Shown piece by piece: positions 54,017-62,630 of a stretch of 64,000 bases of DNA. Location: contig CAVZWW010000003.1 of the NCBI GenBank assembly GCA_963779225.1, positions 1 through 64,000 of the forward strand, read 5' to 3'. The position numbers were made by a program, and so were the translations under genes. The notes beneath the pieces were generated by a model. That model ran no database searches, had not been told where the DNA came from, and worked only from the letters and a program-made list of their open reading frames with translations. Positions within the stretch are counted from its first letter, which is position 1; each line of letters starts with the position of its first letter. The stretch comes from CAVPCZ01 sp963779225 (lineage in GTDB: Bacteria; Bacteroidota; Ignavibacteria; UBA10030; UBA6906).

Positions 54017-55065
54017 TGTCCCTCTTCAATATTCCATCCGCGTCCAACATAGCGAATCCAAACCACTTTCGCCACTTTGTATTATTGTCGACCAATCAAC
54101 CGGACACCCGCCCAGATGCTCAGTTCCTTCTTCTCGTTTTGTCTCCGATTCTTCAGATCAAGGATTCAGCTTCAGCTGGAGATCATCTTCCTCCGAAAAC
54201 CGCTCGAAATACTCGCTCGTACGTCCACGAGACCCCGACTGCGCCCTTCTGATAGGATCTTCTTCAGTGTCATGACCGATGTCTTCAGTCCCTGGAAAGA
54301 GACACTCCTGGTCTTCAGGCCCGAGACCGTCATCCGTTGGCACCGGCAGGCCTTTAGATTGTTTTGGACATGGAAAAGCCGATCAGAAGCGGGCAGACCG
54401 AAAATCCCTCAGGCGCAAATCGAACTGATCAAGCAGATGGCAAACCAGAATCCTCTCTGGGGCGCCCCCCGGATTCACGGAGAGTTGCTCAAGCTCGCGT
54501 TTGATATCTCAGAAGCCACAGTACAACGATACATGCCCAAGAGACAGCATAGAACAACACGGCAACGTTGGAAAACCTTCTTGAAGAACTACTCCGTCAC
54601 AATCATCTCCCTCGACTTCCTCGTTGTACCCACCATCACTTTCAAGCTGCTCTACGTACTCGTCTTCCTCTCACACGACAGACGCCGAATCATTCACTTC
54701 AACTTGACTGCGCATCCCACGGTGCAGTGGTGCGCTCAACAATTGCGAACCGCTTTCTCAGATGCGGTACCACCGCGGTTCCTAATACGGGATCGCAATA
54801 CGACATTCGGCGAACTGTTCACGGAAACCGTTTCCGCTCTTGGTGTGGAACCAATCCTGACCGCATACAGATCTCCGTGGCAAAATGGATAGTGCGAAAG
54901 ACTTATCGGGAGCATCCGGAGGGAATGCTTGGATCATCTGATCATCATGACCAAGAGACATCTGCGGGCGATACTTCAGCATTACACCACTACTACAACA
55001 CCCAACGAATCCACCTCGGGGTCAACAAGGATCACCAGAACCGCGAGAGGTCCAAACCGGCGGGG
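54017..55065. mobile_element. IS-A remnant 6, longest copy, right end lost
   Basis: The left terminus TGTCCCTCTTCAATATTCCA is the best-preserved family end. The element includes a near-complete transposase frame. Similarity stops around 55065, where other copies continue to GLHHYYYRRAA and a 200-base tail. The right terminus is absent; the mlaD gene begins 90 bases on. Confidence 0.75.
54116..55065 (+). pseudogene. IS-A transposase (rve/DDE integrase core)
   Basis: This is the reference copy of the family: MLSSFFSFCLRFFRSRIQLQ, FRPETVIRWHRQAFRLFW, IPQAQIELIKQMANQNPLWG, the catalytic Asp in IISLDFLVVPT, Asp in RFLIRDRNTTFGEL, and PILTAYRSPWQNG. A TAG then replaces the Tyr codon found in other copies (NGYCERLIG), just before the catalytic Glu. 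Beyond it the frame shifts. It is inactive by sequence. The family resembles single-ORF IS3/IS481-like integrase-core transposases. Confidence 0.8.
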
Positions 55066-55156
55066 GTAACTCCGCGTATGAAGAGGCTGTATCGCTGACC
55101 AAGTATGTAAGGTACGCGAAAAAGAGATCGATGGAGCCTTCACATTTAAAGGTGAT

Positions 55157-56068
55157 TCAAAACACCCTGACCTGTACATAGCGATCGGGGTTCTCGCGAA
55201 TATCCTTCACCAGGCGATTGAGGTTGACGGAAAGGCTATCCAGATCATTGTAGAGCGCTTCATCGTGAACCAGTTTCCCGAGGCTTCCTTCGCCATTTCT
55301 GAGCTTCGCGAACATGATATCAAGCGACTCCGTTGTTCGTTCCAGCTTCGATGAGGCGCGGTCCAGGTTTTCCGCCATTCGCCGGAGCGCTATCATGGAG
55401 GTATCTACGTTGCCGCGTTGCAGAACCGTCAGCGTGTCGAGCGTCCTGACAAAGTGAGAAAGGTCGTTCGAGAAATCCGCGAAGTCCGAGAAGGCACGCT
55501 CGGCATCCGCTCCGCCCGTGCGCACGGCTTCATCCAGCCTGGCAGTCGAGCGAGCAAGGTCTGCGACGATCGCCTTGATACTCTGCCTTGTACGCTCATC
55601 AAACGTACTGTTGACATTCTCAAGGATGCCCAGAACATTTGAACTAATCGGAGCCAGCGTCGCGGTCAGTTCTGAGAGGTCGGCTTGATAGAGTCCCGTG
55701 AGCGAGTCGCCGTTCTTAAGCATGACGGTATCGGCACCGGGTGTCACTTCGATGAACTTGCCCCCCATGATTGTTTCACTCTTCACAATTGCCCTGGAGT
55801 CCTTGGGCAGTTGAATTTTCGTCTTTATCGACAAATCGACCCTTATCTGTCGACCTGTGAGAACCATGGATTCTACATGGCCGATCATGAGGCCACCCAC
55901 CGTGACGAGATCCCCTGACTGCAACCCGGTGACATTCTTGTAGAAGACAGTCAGCGAGTACTCCTTCGCTCGGATATCGACTCCACGCAGATACAGAATC
56001 CCGCCAACGAACACTATTCCTGCAAGAACAACGACGGCACCTATTCGAGCTTCGCTAGTCCATTTCAT
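55157..56068 (-). CDS. mlaD: MlaD-like MCE-domain lipid-transport protein
   Basis: The 303-residue protein has an N-terminal membrane anchor (GAVVVLAGIVFVGGILYL). The MCE domain follows: VFYKNVTGLQSGDLVTVGGL, IQLPKDSRAIVKSETIMGGK then FIEVTPG. A long helical C-terminal part may form a tube as in longer MCE proteins. It works with the MlaE permease and MlaF ATPase in phospholipid traffic between membranes. Its ATG overlaps the mlaF stop by four bases. Confidence 0.9.
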   Translation of the reverse strand: MKWTSEARIGAVVVLAGIVFVGGILYLRGVDIRAKEYSLTVFYKNVTGLQSGDLVTVGGLMIGHVESMVLTGRQIRVDLSIKTKIQLPKDSRAIVKSETIMGGKFIEVTPGADTVMLKNGDSLTGLYQADLSELTATLAPISSNVLGILENVNSTFDERTRQSIKAIVADLARSTARLDEAVRTGGADAERAFSDFADFSNDLSHFVRTLDTLTVLQRGNVDTSMIALRRMAENLDRASSKLERTTESLDIMFAKLRNGEGSLGKLVHDEALYNDLDSLSVNLNRLVKDIRENPDRYVQVRVF

Positions 56069-56814
56069 GACTTGGGTACCATGATGTCTGACAGTGATGT
56101 TTTGATAATTCTCTGCACACCTTCGACCTCACTGTTCTCGATTTCCTTACGAGTGCCCGTTGCAAGTGTAACGCCGCCGTCCAGAACGGCAAATCGGTCT
56201 CCGACAATGAACGCGCTGTGGATATCGTGCGTCACCACAATTGCTGTGACACCCAGGGAGGCCCGGAGATCGTTGATGAGAAGACTGATACCGTCAGCAG
56301 TTTCAAGATCGAGGCCCGTTGTAGGTTCGTCATAGAGAACATACGTCGGGTTGGGGACAATTGCCCGGGCCAGACCAACGCGCTTCCGCATTCCGCCGCT
56401 CAAGCTGAACGGCATATGGTCCTCTGTCGAGCTCAGGCCGACGAGGTCGAGGGCGCTGCGGACATTCTTCCATATCTCCTCCTCGCTAAACGATCGCTGA
56501 CGACGAAGTCCGAGCGCGACGTTCTCTCCCACAGTCAGCGAATCAAAGAGCGCGGCTCCCTGGAAGAGGAACCCAAACCTGTACCGGACCTGCCGAAGCT
56601 GTTCATAGGGCATCGAGGTGACGTCGACCCCGTCAACCAGAATCGATCCACTCTCCGGCTTCATGAGTCCGATGATCATCTTCAACAAGATACTCTTGCC
56701 ACACCCGCTTCTGCCGAGGACGACGAGAGTCTCTTTGTCCCTTGCCTCAAAACTGACCCCACGAAGGACCGGCTCACCATCGAAGGATTTCCATATGTCC
56801 CTGACGCTGATCAT
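56065..56814 (-). CDS. mlaF: MlaF-like ABC transporter ATPase
   Basis: The 249-residue nucleotide-binding subunit shows Walker A VVLGRSGCGKSILLK, the Q-loop FGFLFQGAALFDSL, the signature LSGGMRKRVGLARAI, Walker B YVLYDEPTTGLD and the switch His IVVTHD. The sequence is closest in kind to MlaF/MkL. It begins immediately after the mlaE stop and overlaps mlaD. Confidence 0.93.
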   Translation of the reverse strand: MISVRDIWKSFDGEPVLRGVSFEARDKETLVVLGRSGCGKSILLKMIIGLMKPESGSILVDGVDVTSMPYEQLRQVRYRFGFLFQGAALFDSLTVGENVALGLRRQRSFSEEEIWKNVRSALDLVGLSSTEDHMPFSLSGGMRKRVGLARAIVPNPTYVLYDEPTTGLDLETADGISLLINDLRASLGVTAIVVTHDIHSAFIVGDRFAVLDGGVTLATGTRKEIENSEVEGVQRIIKTSLSDIMVPKS

Positions 56815-57627
56815 TTAGAGTAGCACCGAAACAAGGATGAAGTCGAGAACGACCACCGTCAGACATGAGCGAATAACGGTTTCCATCGTGGCCTTCCCCA
56901 CGCCCGCTGAACCCCCTTGCACAAAGTACCCCTGATAGCACGCAATCGATGTGATCGTATACCCGAAGAATGTCGCCTTGATCAGACCGAAAACGGCATC
57001 CCATGTTGCGAATGACGCTTTGACTCCGTTCAGAAACTCGCTTGCTGGAACATTCGCGACGGCAACGGCCCCGAACAATCCTCCGAGAATGGCTAAGAGG
57101 TCACCAAAGATGACAAGGATGGGGAACATCAGAATGCCTGCTACGACGCGAGGAGTCACGAGGTATGAAACGGAATCGAACCCCATGGCTTCCAGGGCGT
57201 CCACCTGATTGGTCACCTTCATTGCCCCGATCTCAGCAGTGATGGTGGCGCCGACCTTTCCGGCCAGGACGAGTGCCGTCAGCAGCGGGGTGAGCTCGAG
57301 AAGAACCGATTTGATGACAAGCCCGCCAACAACCGATCTGGGGATCCATGCAAATAGCTGGTAGGCAGACTGAACAGCGGTGACCATTCCGACGAATGTG
57401 GCCACGAAGATAACGATGGGGATGGAATCGTTGCCTATCTGAGACATCTGCACGAGGAAATTCCGTGAATACTCCCTTGCATTTCCCAGATGGCGGATCA
57501 TCCACCAGATTAATCCGAAGTACCTACCGAGGTGCTCGAAAGCTCTGAGTGTCCATCGACCCACATGAGCAAAGAGACCTTCAATGGGAGATTCTGACTG
57601 GGCGGCCGATATCGTGGAGGTTTCCAT
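56815..57627 (-). CDS. mlaE: MlaE-like ABC permease
   Basis: About 270 residues of the MlaE/DUF140 family: IVIFVATFVGMVTAVQSAYQ, VLAGKVGATITAEIGAMKVT then QVDALEAMGFD, and PRVVAGILMFPILVIFGDLL. It is the inner-membrane core of the lipid transporter and first gene of mlaEFD. METSTIS at 57627 is the sensible start although no strong ribosome site is seen; the open frame runs further back into the adjacent IS. The auxiliary mlaB/mlaC genes are not present. Confidence 0.92.
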   Translation of the reverse strand: METSTISAAQSESPIEGLFAHVGRWTLRAFEHLGRYFGLIWWMIRHLGNAREYSRNFLVQMSQIGNDSIPIVIFVATFVGMVTAVQSAYQLFAWIPRSVVGGLVIKSVLLELTPLLTALVLAGKVGATITAEIGAMKVTNQVDALEAMGFDSVSYLVTPRVVAGILMFPILVIFGDLLAILGGLFGAVAVANVPASEFLNGVKASFATWDAVFGLIKATFFGYTITSIACYQGYFVQGGSAGVGKATMETVIRSCLTVVVLDFILVSVLL

Positions 57628-57761
57628 GGGCTGCGTGGGGTCTGGTAAAACGATACGTGGATGGGACCCTGGAAATCTGCTGGATGGAATAGATGAATAT
57701 CCAAAACAATGCACAAACAAGCAAACTAAATACGCCCCGCGCGGGTGACTTTTTCCATCCG

Positions 57762-58794
57762 TCATGCCGCCCGCCTGTAGTAATGGTGATGCAGTCCACC
57801 CAGCACACCACTCCGGCAAACCGCGCCGCACTTCTTCTCTAGCTCACCAGGCTTTGGGATCTGTTGGCGGATTCCCTGATGTGGTCGCTGGCTGTTGTAG
57901 AAATCGACGTACTCCTCGAGAATCGTCTCGATCTGAGCCCGGCCAATCAGCAGGAAATTGTCCAGCGCCTCTCTTCGCACCGACCCGAAGAACCGTTCCA
58001 TGATGCTGTTCATATTGGGCGCTTCCACTCCGGCTCTGACGGAGACGAGGTTGTATGCACGATAGTCGATATTGAACATCAACGCATTGTCATGGATCAG
58101 ATGGGCTCTGCCGGCTATGGTTTCGCTGAAGAGTATCAGTTGCTGCCGGAAGAATTCCCTTGTGGGATTCTCTGTCATGGCGAACTGCACAATCTCCCGC
58201 GTTTTGTGACAGATAACTGCGAAAACATAGAATCGCTTTCCCAGCATAGTGTCCACCGTGACGAAGTCCATCGCATGGATGAACTGCATCTGTGTTTCCA
58301 GGAACTTCTTCCAAGTGAGCGACTTCCGAATCTTCCCTCTGCGCCGGAAGGCTTGAAGAATCTTCCGGATGGTTTTCGTGCTCAGAGAGATATCGAGTTT
58401 CAACAGCTCCCCTTGGATCCTTTTCACACCCCACAACAAGTTGTCGTTTTTCATTGACAAGATCAGGTCCTTGACATCGGCATTGACAGGCTTCCGACCC
58501 CGCTTGGCCGGGGGGGGCGTGCTCAAAGGTCCAAAACCGCTTGATCAGGCTCCGTTGCCACGAGAGCACTGTTTCCGGCTTGACCAGCGTCAACTGGCGC
58601 TTGATGTCGGCAGCCCTGTTCAGCACAACCAAGAAGAGCTTGTCGTCGAGGCCGAAATGGACCTTCTTCTTCCCTATCTTCCTTAGCAGGATCTCGTTCT
58701 CTTTCTTGAGCAGTGCGATCTCAGAGAGGATGGTCCTTCTTGAGCGGAAGACCTGAAAAAAGAGGCGGAGCAGGGTGGAGAAAAAGGCTACCAT
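57762..58794 (-). pseudogene. IS-B transposase (rve type) split by a C8-run frameshift
   Basis: The first frame starts at 58794: MVAFFSTLLRLFFQVFRSRR, a Leu-rich ALLKKENEILLRKIG helix, and LVKPETVLSWQRSLIKRFWT. At a run of eight C (58510-58517) the frame must change to continue KRGRKPVNADVKDLILSMKN, the catalytic Asp in HAMDFVTVDTM, Asp in LIHDNALMFNIDY, Glu in NSIMERFFGSVRRE, and the end YRRAA at 57762. Everything else is intact, so this is either a recent inactivating indel, an assembly error, or a slippage site. It lies 130 bases upstream of mlaE. Confidence 0.8.
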
Positions 58795-59362
58795 GTCAGC
58801 CCTGGAAGTAAGGGAATGTGCTTTCCAGAGTGAAATATCGCCACTTCAAACGTCAGATGGAATAAATCCCCCCTACGCGCCTTCAGTTTTCGCTGGGTGT
58901 CGGTGTATGGGAACGATGGTTGCGATGATGAGTTACGAGAGGAACAAGGCGCGGATGATGATCGTGAAGCATCAGGAGCATATTTCGCTGTTTTTAAGAA
59001 CCCCTGACAAGAGGAGAGTTGTTTCAATGTCGGCAATCAAGTAAGAAATACTGTTGAATCACAAGTGAAGAAGGCAAATTTAGTTTAACTCGTTCCTACG
59101 CCACCTACCCCGTTACCGATTTTAGCCCAATTTCTGTCCCCAGCTATTTAGAAACTCTACTCCCGCCACTTTGCGCACGAAACACCTGAGATTGAGGCTG
59201 GAAACAGCAAGTTGTGAGAATTTACCTGCCCTGATACGCATAACTAACCCTTTTTGACAATTCCATGACATGGCTGTGACAGGAGTTCGTTCGAGAGAAC
59301 CGATATTTCCTACGGAAACAGCAAGGGGCAGTAAATGTGAGGACAACATTGAAGGTGGCTCG
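58795..59362. other. Gene-free stretch
   Basis: I see no convincing gene in 568 bases. Short frames on both strands have no recognisable motifs. The promoter of the downstream lipoprotein gene should lie near its 3' end. Confidence 0.5.
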
Positions 59363-59749
59363 ATGAAACTCATATCCGTCATACTATCCTTCGCCATCCT
59401 GCTTACTGGTTGCTACACCCATACAGCAGTAACAAAGGTAACTCCAACCGTAGATGATGCTACCCTAATCTTTCGATTGCACAATGGGTCATACATCACA
59501 TCAGAAGCTGGACAATACCACAGGATAGAAAACGGGTATTCGGTTAAAGGAAGTCTGGCCGTCAAGGATATTCCCGGACTCACGGATTTTTCCGGGGTAG
59601 TGCGAGATGACCAGATTGAAGACATTGTCAGAAGTGAGCTTAATGTAGGAATGACCGTTGTTACGTTGGTATTGGTGGGTGTTGTTGTTCTGGCGGGTGT
59701 CGTATCGAGTGTCTCACGTGGAATGTCGCAAACATATCACGTGAAATGA
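59363..59749 (+). CDS. Small lipoprotein with C-terminal membrane helix
   Basis: The 128-residue protein has a lipoprotein signal (MKLISVILSFAILLTGCYTH). A small beta-rich domain follows (RLHNGSYITSEAGQYHRIEN, then SVKGSLAVKDIPG), then a hydrophobic segment VVTLVLVGVVVLAGVVSSVS near the C-terminus. AAGGTG lies 6 bases before the ATG. Function unknown; the layout resembles small envelope lipoproteins of Bacteroidota. It appears monocistronic. Confidence 0.75.
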   Translation: MKLISVILSFAILLTGCYTHTAVTKVTPTVDDATLIFRLHNGSYITSEAGQYHRIENGYSVKGSLAVKDIPGLTDFSGVVRDDQIEDIVRSELNVGMTVVTLVLVGVVVLAGVVSSVSRGMSQTYHVK

Positions 59750-59808
59750 GCGGAACTTTGACCTGCCCCCAGTTCATGTACCAATGTTGAGTTAGTTTAC
59801 TCCCTGTC

Positions 59809-59949
59809 TCAGGCATTGGCGACCTGGTGCGGGGTGTATGCCTCCGGTGCCGGCGCTCGATACCTCAGTGAGCTGTGCGGCCTGATCGTGTTGTAAAGCT
59901 GTCTCCAGTCCTCCGTGATTACCCTTGCCTCCAGGATCGTGTCAAAGAT
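59809..59949 (-). pseudogene. IS3-family transposase (OrfB) C-terminal fragment
   Basis: The minus strand encodes IFDTILEARVITEDWRQLYN followed by TIRPHSSLRYRAPAPEAYTP, the classical end of IS3-group OrfB proteins. The rest of the element is missing; a terminator hairpin of the next gene abuts the break. Confidence 0.8.
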
Positions 59950-59952
59950 TTG

Positions 59953-59978
59953 AGAAGGCTCGCTAAAGCGAGCCTTCT
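59953..59978 (-). terminator. Terminator of the T9SS protein gene
   Basis: Perfect 11-bp stem AGAAGGCTCGC/GCGAGCCTTCT with a 4-base loop, 21 bases after the stop at 60000 on the minus strand. The sequence that follows on that strand is CAAATCTTT. Confidence 0.75.
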
Positions 59979-59999
59979 TCAGTCAATCAACGAAGACGC

Positions 60000-61349
60000 T
60001 TACTGCAATAACAACAACCGCTTTGTCTCCATGAAGTCCCCTGCCCTCAATCGGCAAAAGTACACACCGCCCGACAATCCCCTCCCGTCAAATTGCACCT
60101 CATGATATCCAGCGTTCATGTCGCCATTCACCAACTGAGCAACCTGCTGCCCGAGGGTGTTGAAGACTATCAATGTCACGTGCGAACGATTGGGCAGGCC
60201 GTAGCGGATAGTCGTCGAAGGGTTGAAGGGGTTGGGGTAGTTCTGCGAGAGCGACGTCTCACGTGGCACTTCAGGAGACCGTGTTGATATCGAGGTCACT
60301 TCACTCAACTTCCTTCTCCAAATGCTCCCCCCCGTCCCTGCAAATACAAAATCGCCAAACGTAAAGAGAGAATTGATGGCCGTGTATTGCAAGCCGGCAT
60401 TGAAGCTTTGCCACGTCGCACCGTTGTCCTTGGAAACGAAGACACCCTCGCTCCACAGTCCTGCGAAGACACTTGGTGGGGCGACGCCACCGGAATATGA
60501 CGCAAGGGAGTAGACCTCGTGGTCTGAGATCCCCGGGCTTTGCGATGCATGGTGCCAGGAAGCCCCATCGTCTTGCGACAGATAGTTGCCATCATTCCAG
60601 GTACCGGCAAGGACGATCACACCACCTCCCGCATCATGGCACACCGCAAAATCGTTTATGCTCGGACGACCATTCAAGAATCCCGAGCTCACATCCGCCC
60701 AGGTCACCCCACGATCGGTGGACCGCCAGAGCTTGTTGGTCGTCGGTCGTGTTATCTCGCGCGCAAGAAGTTGAGGTTCGCCTGCCTTGTTCAGAAACGT
60801 GAAGAGCTTGATCACAAAGGCGCCCGACATGGCGCGGAAGGTCCAATGGGCCCCGTCATCAGCAGACGAGTAGACACCATCCAACATTGTAGCACAGTAC
60901 AAGGTTGAATCCATCACAGTGAGATCCTCAAGGTTCACGGCCTGCGGAGCGTAGGGATTTGGCGGCAGGCCCTGAGTGTTCCGGACCCAGGTCGTTCCAC
61001 GATCGGTAGAGACAAATACTCCCTCGACCAATGTTGCCACGTACAGTTTCGATTCCCATGCAGATCCACCCTTCACTGCAAGGCCCACGATCCTGGTGTT
61101 TCTGGTGGGTGGACCCGTCGAACCACCGTCCACGGCGTTCCAGGTGGCACCGGAATCCCTCGACAAGAAGAGTCCGTGAGTGAGCGTCCCGGCAAAGAGA
61201 TACGTACCGGACGATGCTTGAGGAACGGCCACGAATTTAACCACGTCAGATTCGATCGGGAATGTGGTCTTCGTCCATTGGGCCGTCATCTGCGATGAAC
61301 AGAGCAGCGAGGCCAAGAGGAACACCAGGTAATGATGGACTTTCTTCAT
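60000..61349 (-). CDS. Secreted BNR/sortilin-repeat protein with T9SS sorting domain
   Basis: The 449-residue protein has a signal peptide (MKKVHHYLVFLLASLLCSSQ). It then has six BNR-like repeats (SRDSGATW, STDRGTTW, SADDGAHW, STDRGVTW, SQDDGASW, SKDNGATW) forming a beta-propeller. The C-terminal type IX sorting domain contains LSQNYPNPFNPSTTIRYGL, VFNTLGQQV and GGVYFCRL to the end. It is exported across the outer membrane and probably attached to the cell surface. Function of the propeller is unknown. GGAG lies 6 bases before the ATG. Confidence 0.9.
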   Translation of the reverse strand: MKKVHHYLVFLLASLLCSSQMTAQWTKTTFPIESDVVKFVAVPQASSGTYLFAGTLTHGLFLSRDSGATWNAVDGGSTGPPTRNTRIVGLAVKGGSAWESKLYVATLVEGVFVSTDRGTTWVRNTQGLPPNPYAPQAVNLEDLTVMDSTLYCATMLDGVYSSADDGAHWTFRAMSGAFVIKLFTFLNKAGEPQLLAREITRPTTNKLWRSTDRGVTWADVSSGFLNGRPSINDFAVCHDAGGGVIVLAGTWNDGNYLSQDDGASWHHASQSPGISDHEVYSLASYSGGVAPPSVFAGLWSEGVFVSKDNGATWQSFNAGLQYTAINSLFTFGDFVFAGTGGSIWRRKLSEVTSISTRSPEVPRETSLSQNYPNPFNPSTTIRYGLPNRSHVTLIVFNTLGQQVAQLVNGDMNAGYHEVQFDGRGLSGGVYFCRLRAGDFMETKRLLLLQ

Positions 61350-61718
61350 TAGCAACTCCGTTGGGTGGCAATGCATGAACACGGATCCGTGTCCCCTTTC
61401 ATCAACCCAAGACATGGATCATATCGCCCCGATGTTTTCTCAACGGGATCCAGAGCAATCACATAAGAACGCTGTGAAACACAAAAGCTTCCCCATCCAT
61501 CGGACGAAGAGGCCTCTTCCTCACAATTCCCTTATTCACCCTCCCCGAGTTCTGCCATAAGGTACACCAGCATTCCGGGACTGTCAAATGCGGGAACGGC
61601 CAACTAACTGATCGCGGAACCCGAGACAGCATTCTGAACACTTAATGCTCCAACTCACAGTCGACTTTCTCGCAGATTTCCACAGACCCATTTCCCTGCT
61701 TTCCCCGCAGGAGATACC
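61350..61718. other. Gene-free stretch upstream of two divergent genes
   Basis: No gene is seen in 369 bases. It must carry the promoter of the T9SS protein gene (minus) and possibly of the 52-residue gene (plus). No clear promoter element was identified. Confidence 0.45.
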
Positions 61719-61877
61719 ATGGGAAAGCCTACTTACGAAGGGATTTCTGGCAATGGAACAAGTTCTAAGCCGCGACCGTATCTGCCACCTGTGCGAGAGT
61801 ATTCGTACGTGCTATCGCAGGAGAAACCGCGTGTACCGAGTTCTTGTGCGCGTCCAGAGGCATCCATGAGCGATTGA
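61719..61877 (+). CDS. Orphan 52-residue protein
   Basis: This short frame begins with ATG preceded by AGGAG at 5 bases, a good ribosome site. It encodes MGKPTYEGISGNGTSSKPRP, then a Pro/Tyr/Arg-rich middle (YLPPVREYSYVLSQEKPR) and ends SMSD. A terminator-like hairpin follows 45 bases downstream. No signal peptide, TM helix or known motif is present. The combination of ribosome site, frame and terminator argues for a real transcription unit. I do not recognise it. Confidence 0.5.
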   Translation: MGKPTYEGISGNGTSSKPRPYLPPVREYSYVLSQEKPRVPSSCARPEASMSD

Positions 61878-61913
61878 TGAGTACTGTGGGAGTCTATCGT
61901 GGCAACACGAGGC

Positions 61914-61960
61914 AAAAAAAGGCGCCTTCCGTGTGTGAAAGGCGCTCTTGCTCGTTTCAG
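61914..61960. terminator. Terminator downstream of the 52-residue gene
   Basis: The stem GCGCCTT (61922-61928)/AAGGCGC (61939-61945) has an A-run before and CTCTTGCTCGTTT after it, so it could work in either direction. Confidence 0.6.
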
Positions 61961-62005
61961 AGTTATGGCAAATTCGTGGCAGGATGACTTCTGTCAGAAG
62001 AGAAT

Positions 62006-62059
62006 TGCCCTTTTTCGTCGGGGCGCGGGGATTTGAACCCCGGGCCTCTTGGTCCCAAA
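62006..62059 (-). repeat. tRNA-Pro(TGG) 3'-half fragment, island boundary (right)
   Basis: The minus strand gives TTTGGGACCAAGAGG, CCGGGG-TTCAAAT-CCCCG and acceptor GCCCCGA, then CGAAAAAGGGC. It includes the anticodon loop TTTGGGA (TGG) and 3' stem CCAAG, but not the 5' half. It is a direct repeat of 41232-41285. Confidence 0.78.
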
Positions 62060-62289
62060 TAATTTCCAGATACCCGTTCCGGCAAGAAAAGGGCGATTCT
62101 GAGTCAGGGAGAGTGCATACTGCGCATACTGTGCATGGGGGTGATGAAAAACAAACATAAATCTGTCATAGGTGTTCGTGCGTTCTTTCTCCACCAAGAG
62201 CATTAGATTTCACAACCCAACTACAGCCTGATTACAGTACCGCCTACACAGCAGCCGCGCGATAAAACGGCAAAGCAGTCGGCGCGAAG

Positions 62290-62415
62290 AAGACGGAGGC
62301 ATGAGGTGCAATTAGCGGGCCGATCTCAATCCGTTGTATTCCGATTTTGTCTCGCTAACACGCACAATTTAGATGATCTATGGTCGAGTTTTGGACAGGA
62401 TGGACGTATGAAGGA
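62290..62415. repeat. Boundary repeat copy 3, partial
   Basis: It shares GCATGAGGTGC, GCGGGCCGATCTC, TCCGATTTTGTCTCGC and TTTTGG-CAGGATGGA with copies 1 and 2. It lies downstream of the right tRNA-Pro fragment, as copy 2 lies downstream of the left one. Confidence 0.6.
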
Positions 62416-62462
62416 AGACAGGGTCTTGAAGATGTCTATCGAATTCGGTATTCTGTAGTATC

Positions 62463-62630
62463 ATGCGAAATGGAAAATCTCTCCTGACATCGAACAAGTA
62501 TTTGCGCGATCCAAAGATGCGCGATCGCCTCATTGTCCGCCACGCAGCCGCCTCTGCCAGCATTGAAGGCGTGAAGAATGCGACACAGCGAGCGACGCGC
62601 CTCGCGAAGTCTTCTCGCACCTCACACTGA
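62463..62630 (+). CDS. Small Fic-antitoxin-like protein
   Basis: The 55-residue protein reads LTSNKYLRDPKMRDRLIV then RHAAASASIEGVKNATQR. SASIEG fits the (S/T)xxxE(G/N) inhibitory helix that blocks the active site of Fic proteins, as in VbhA-type antitoxins. It converges with the Fic gene, their 3' ends overlapping by nine bases. This is not the usual antitoxin-first operon. No good ribosome site is visible. The role is inferred from motif plus neighbour. Confidence 0.65.
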   Translation: MRNGKSLLTSNKYLRDPKMRDRLIVRHAAASASIEGVKNATQRATRLAKSSRTSH

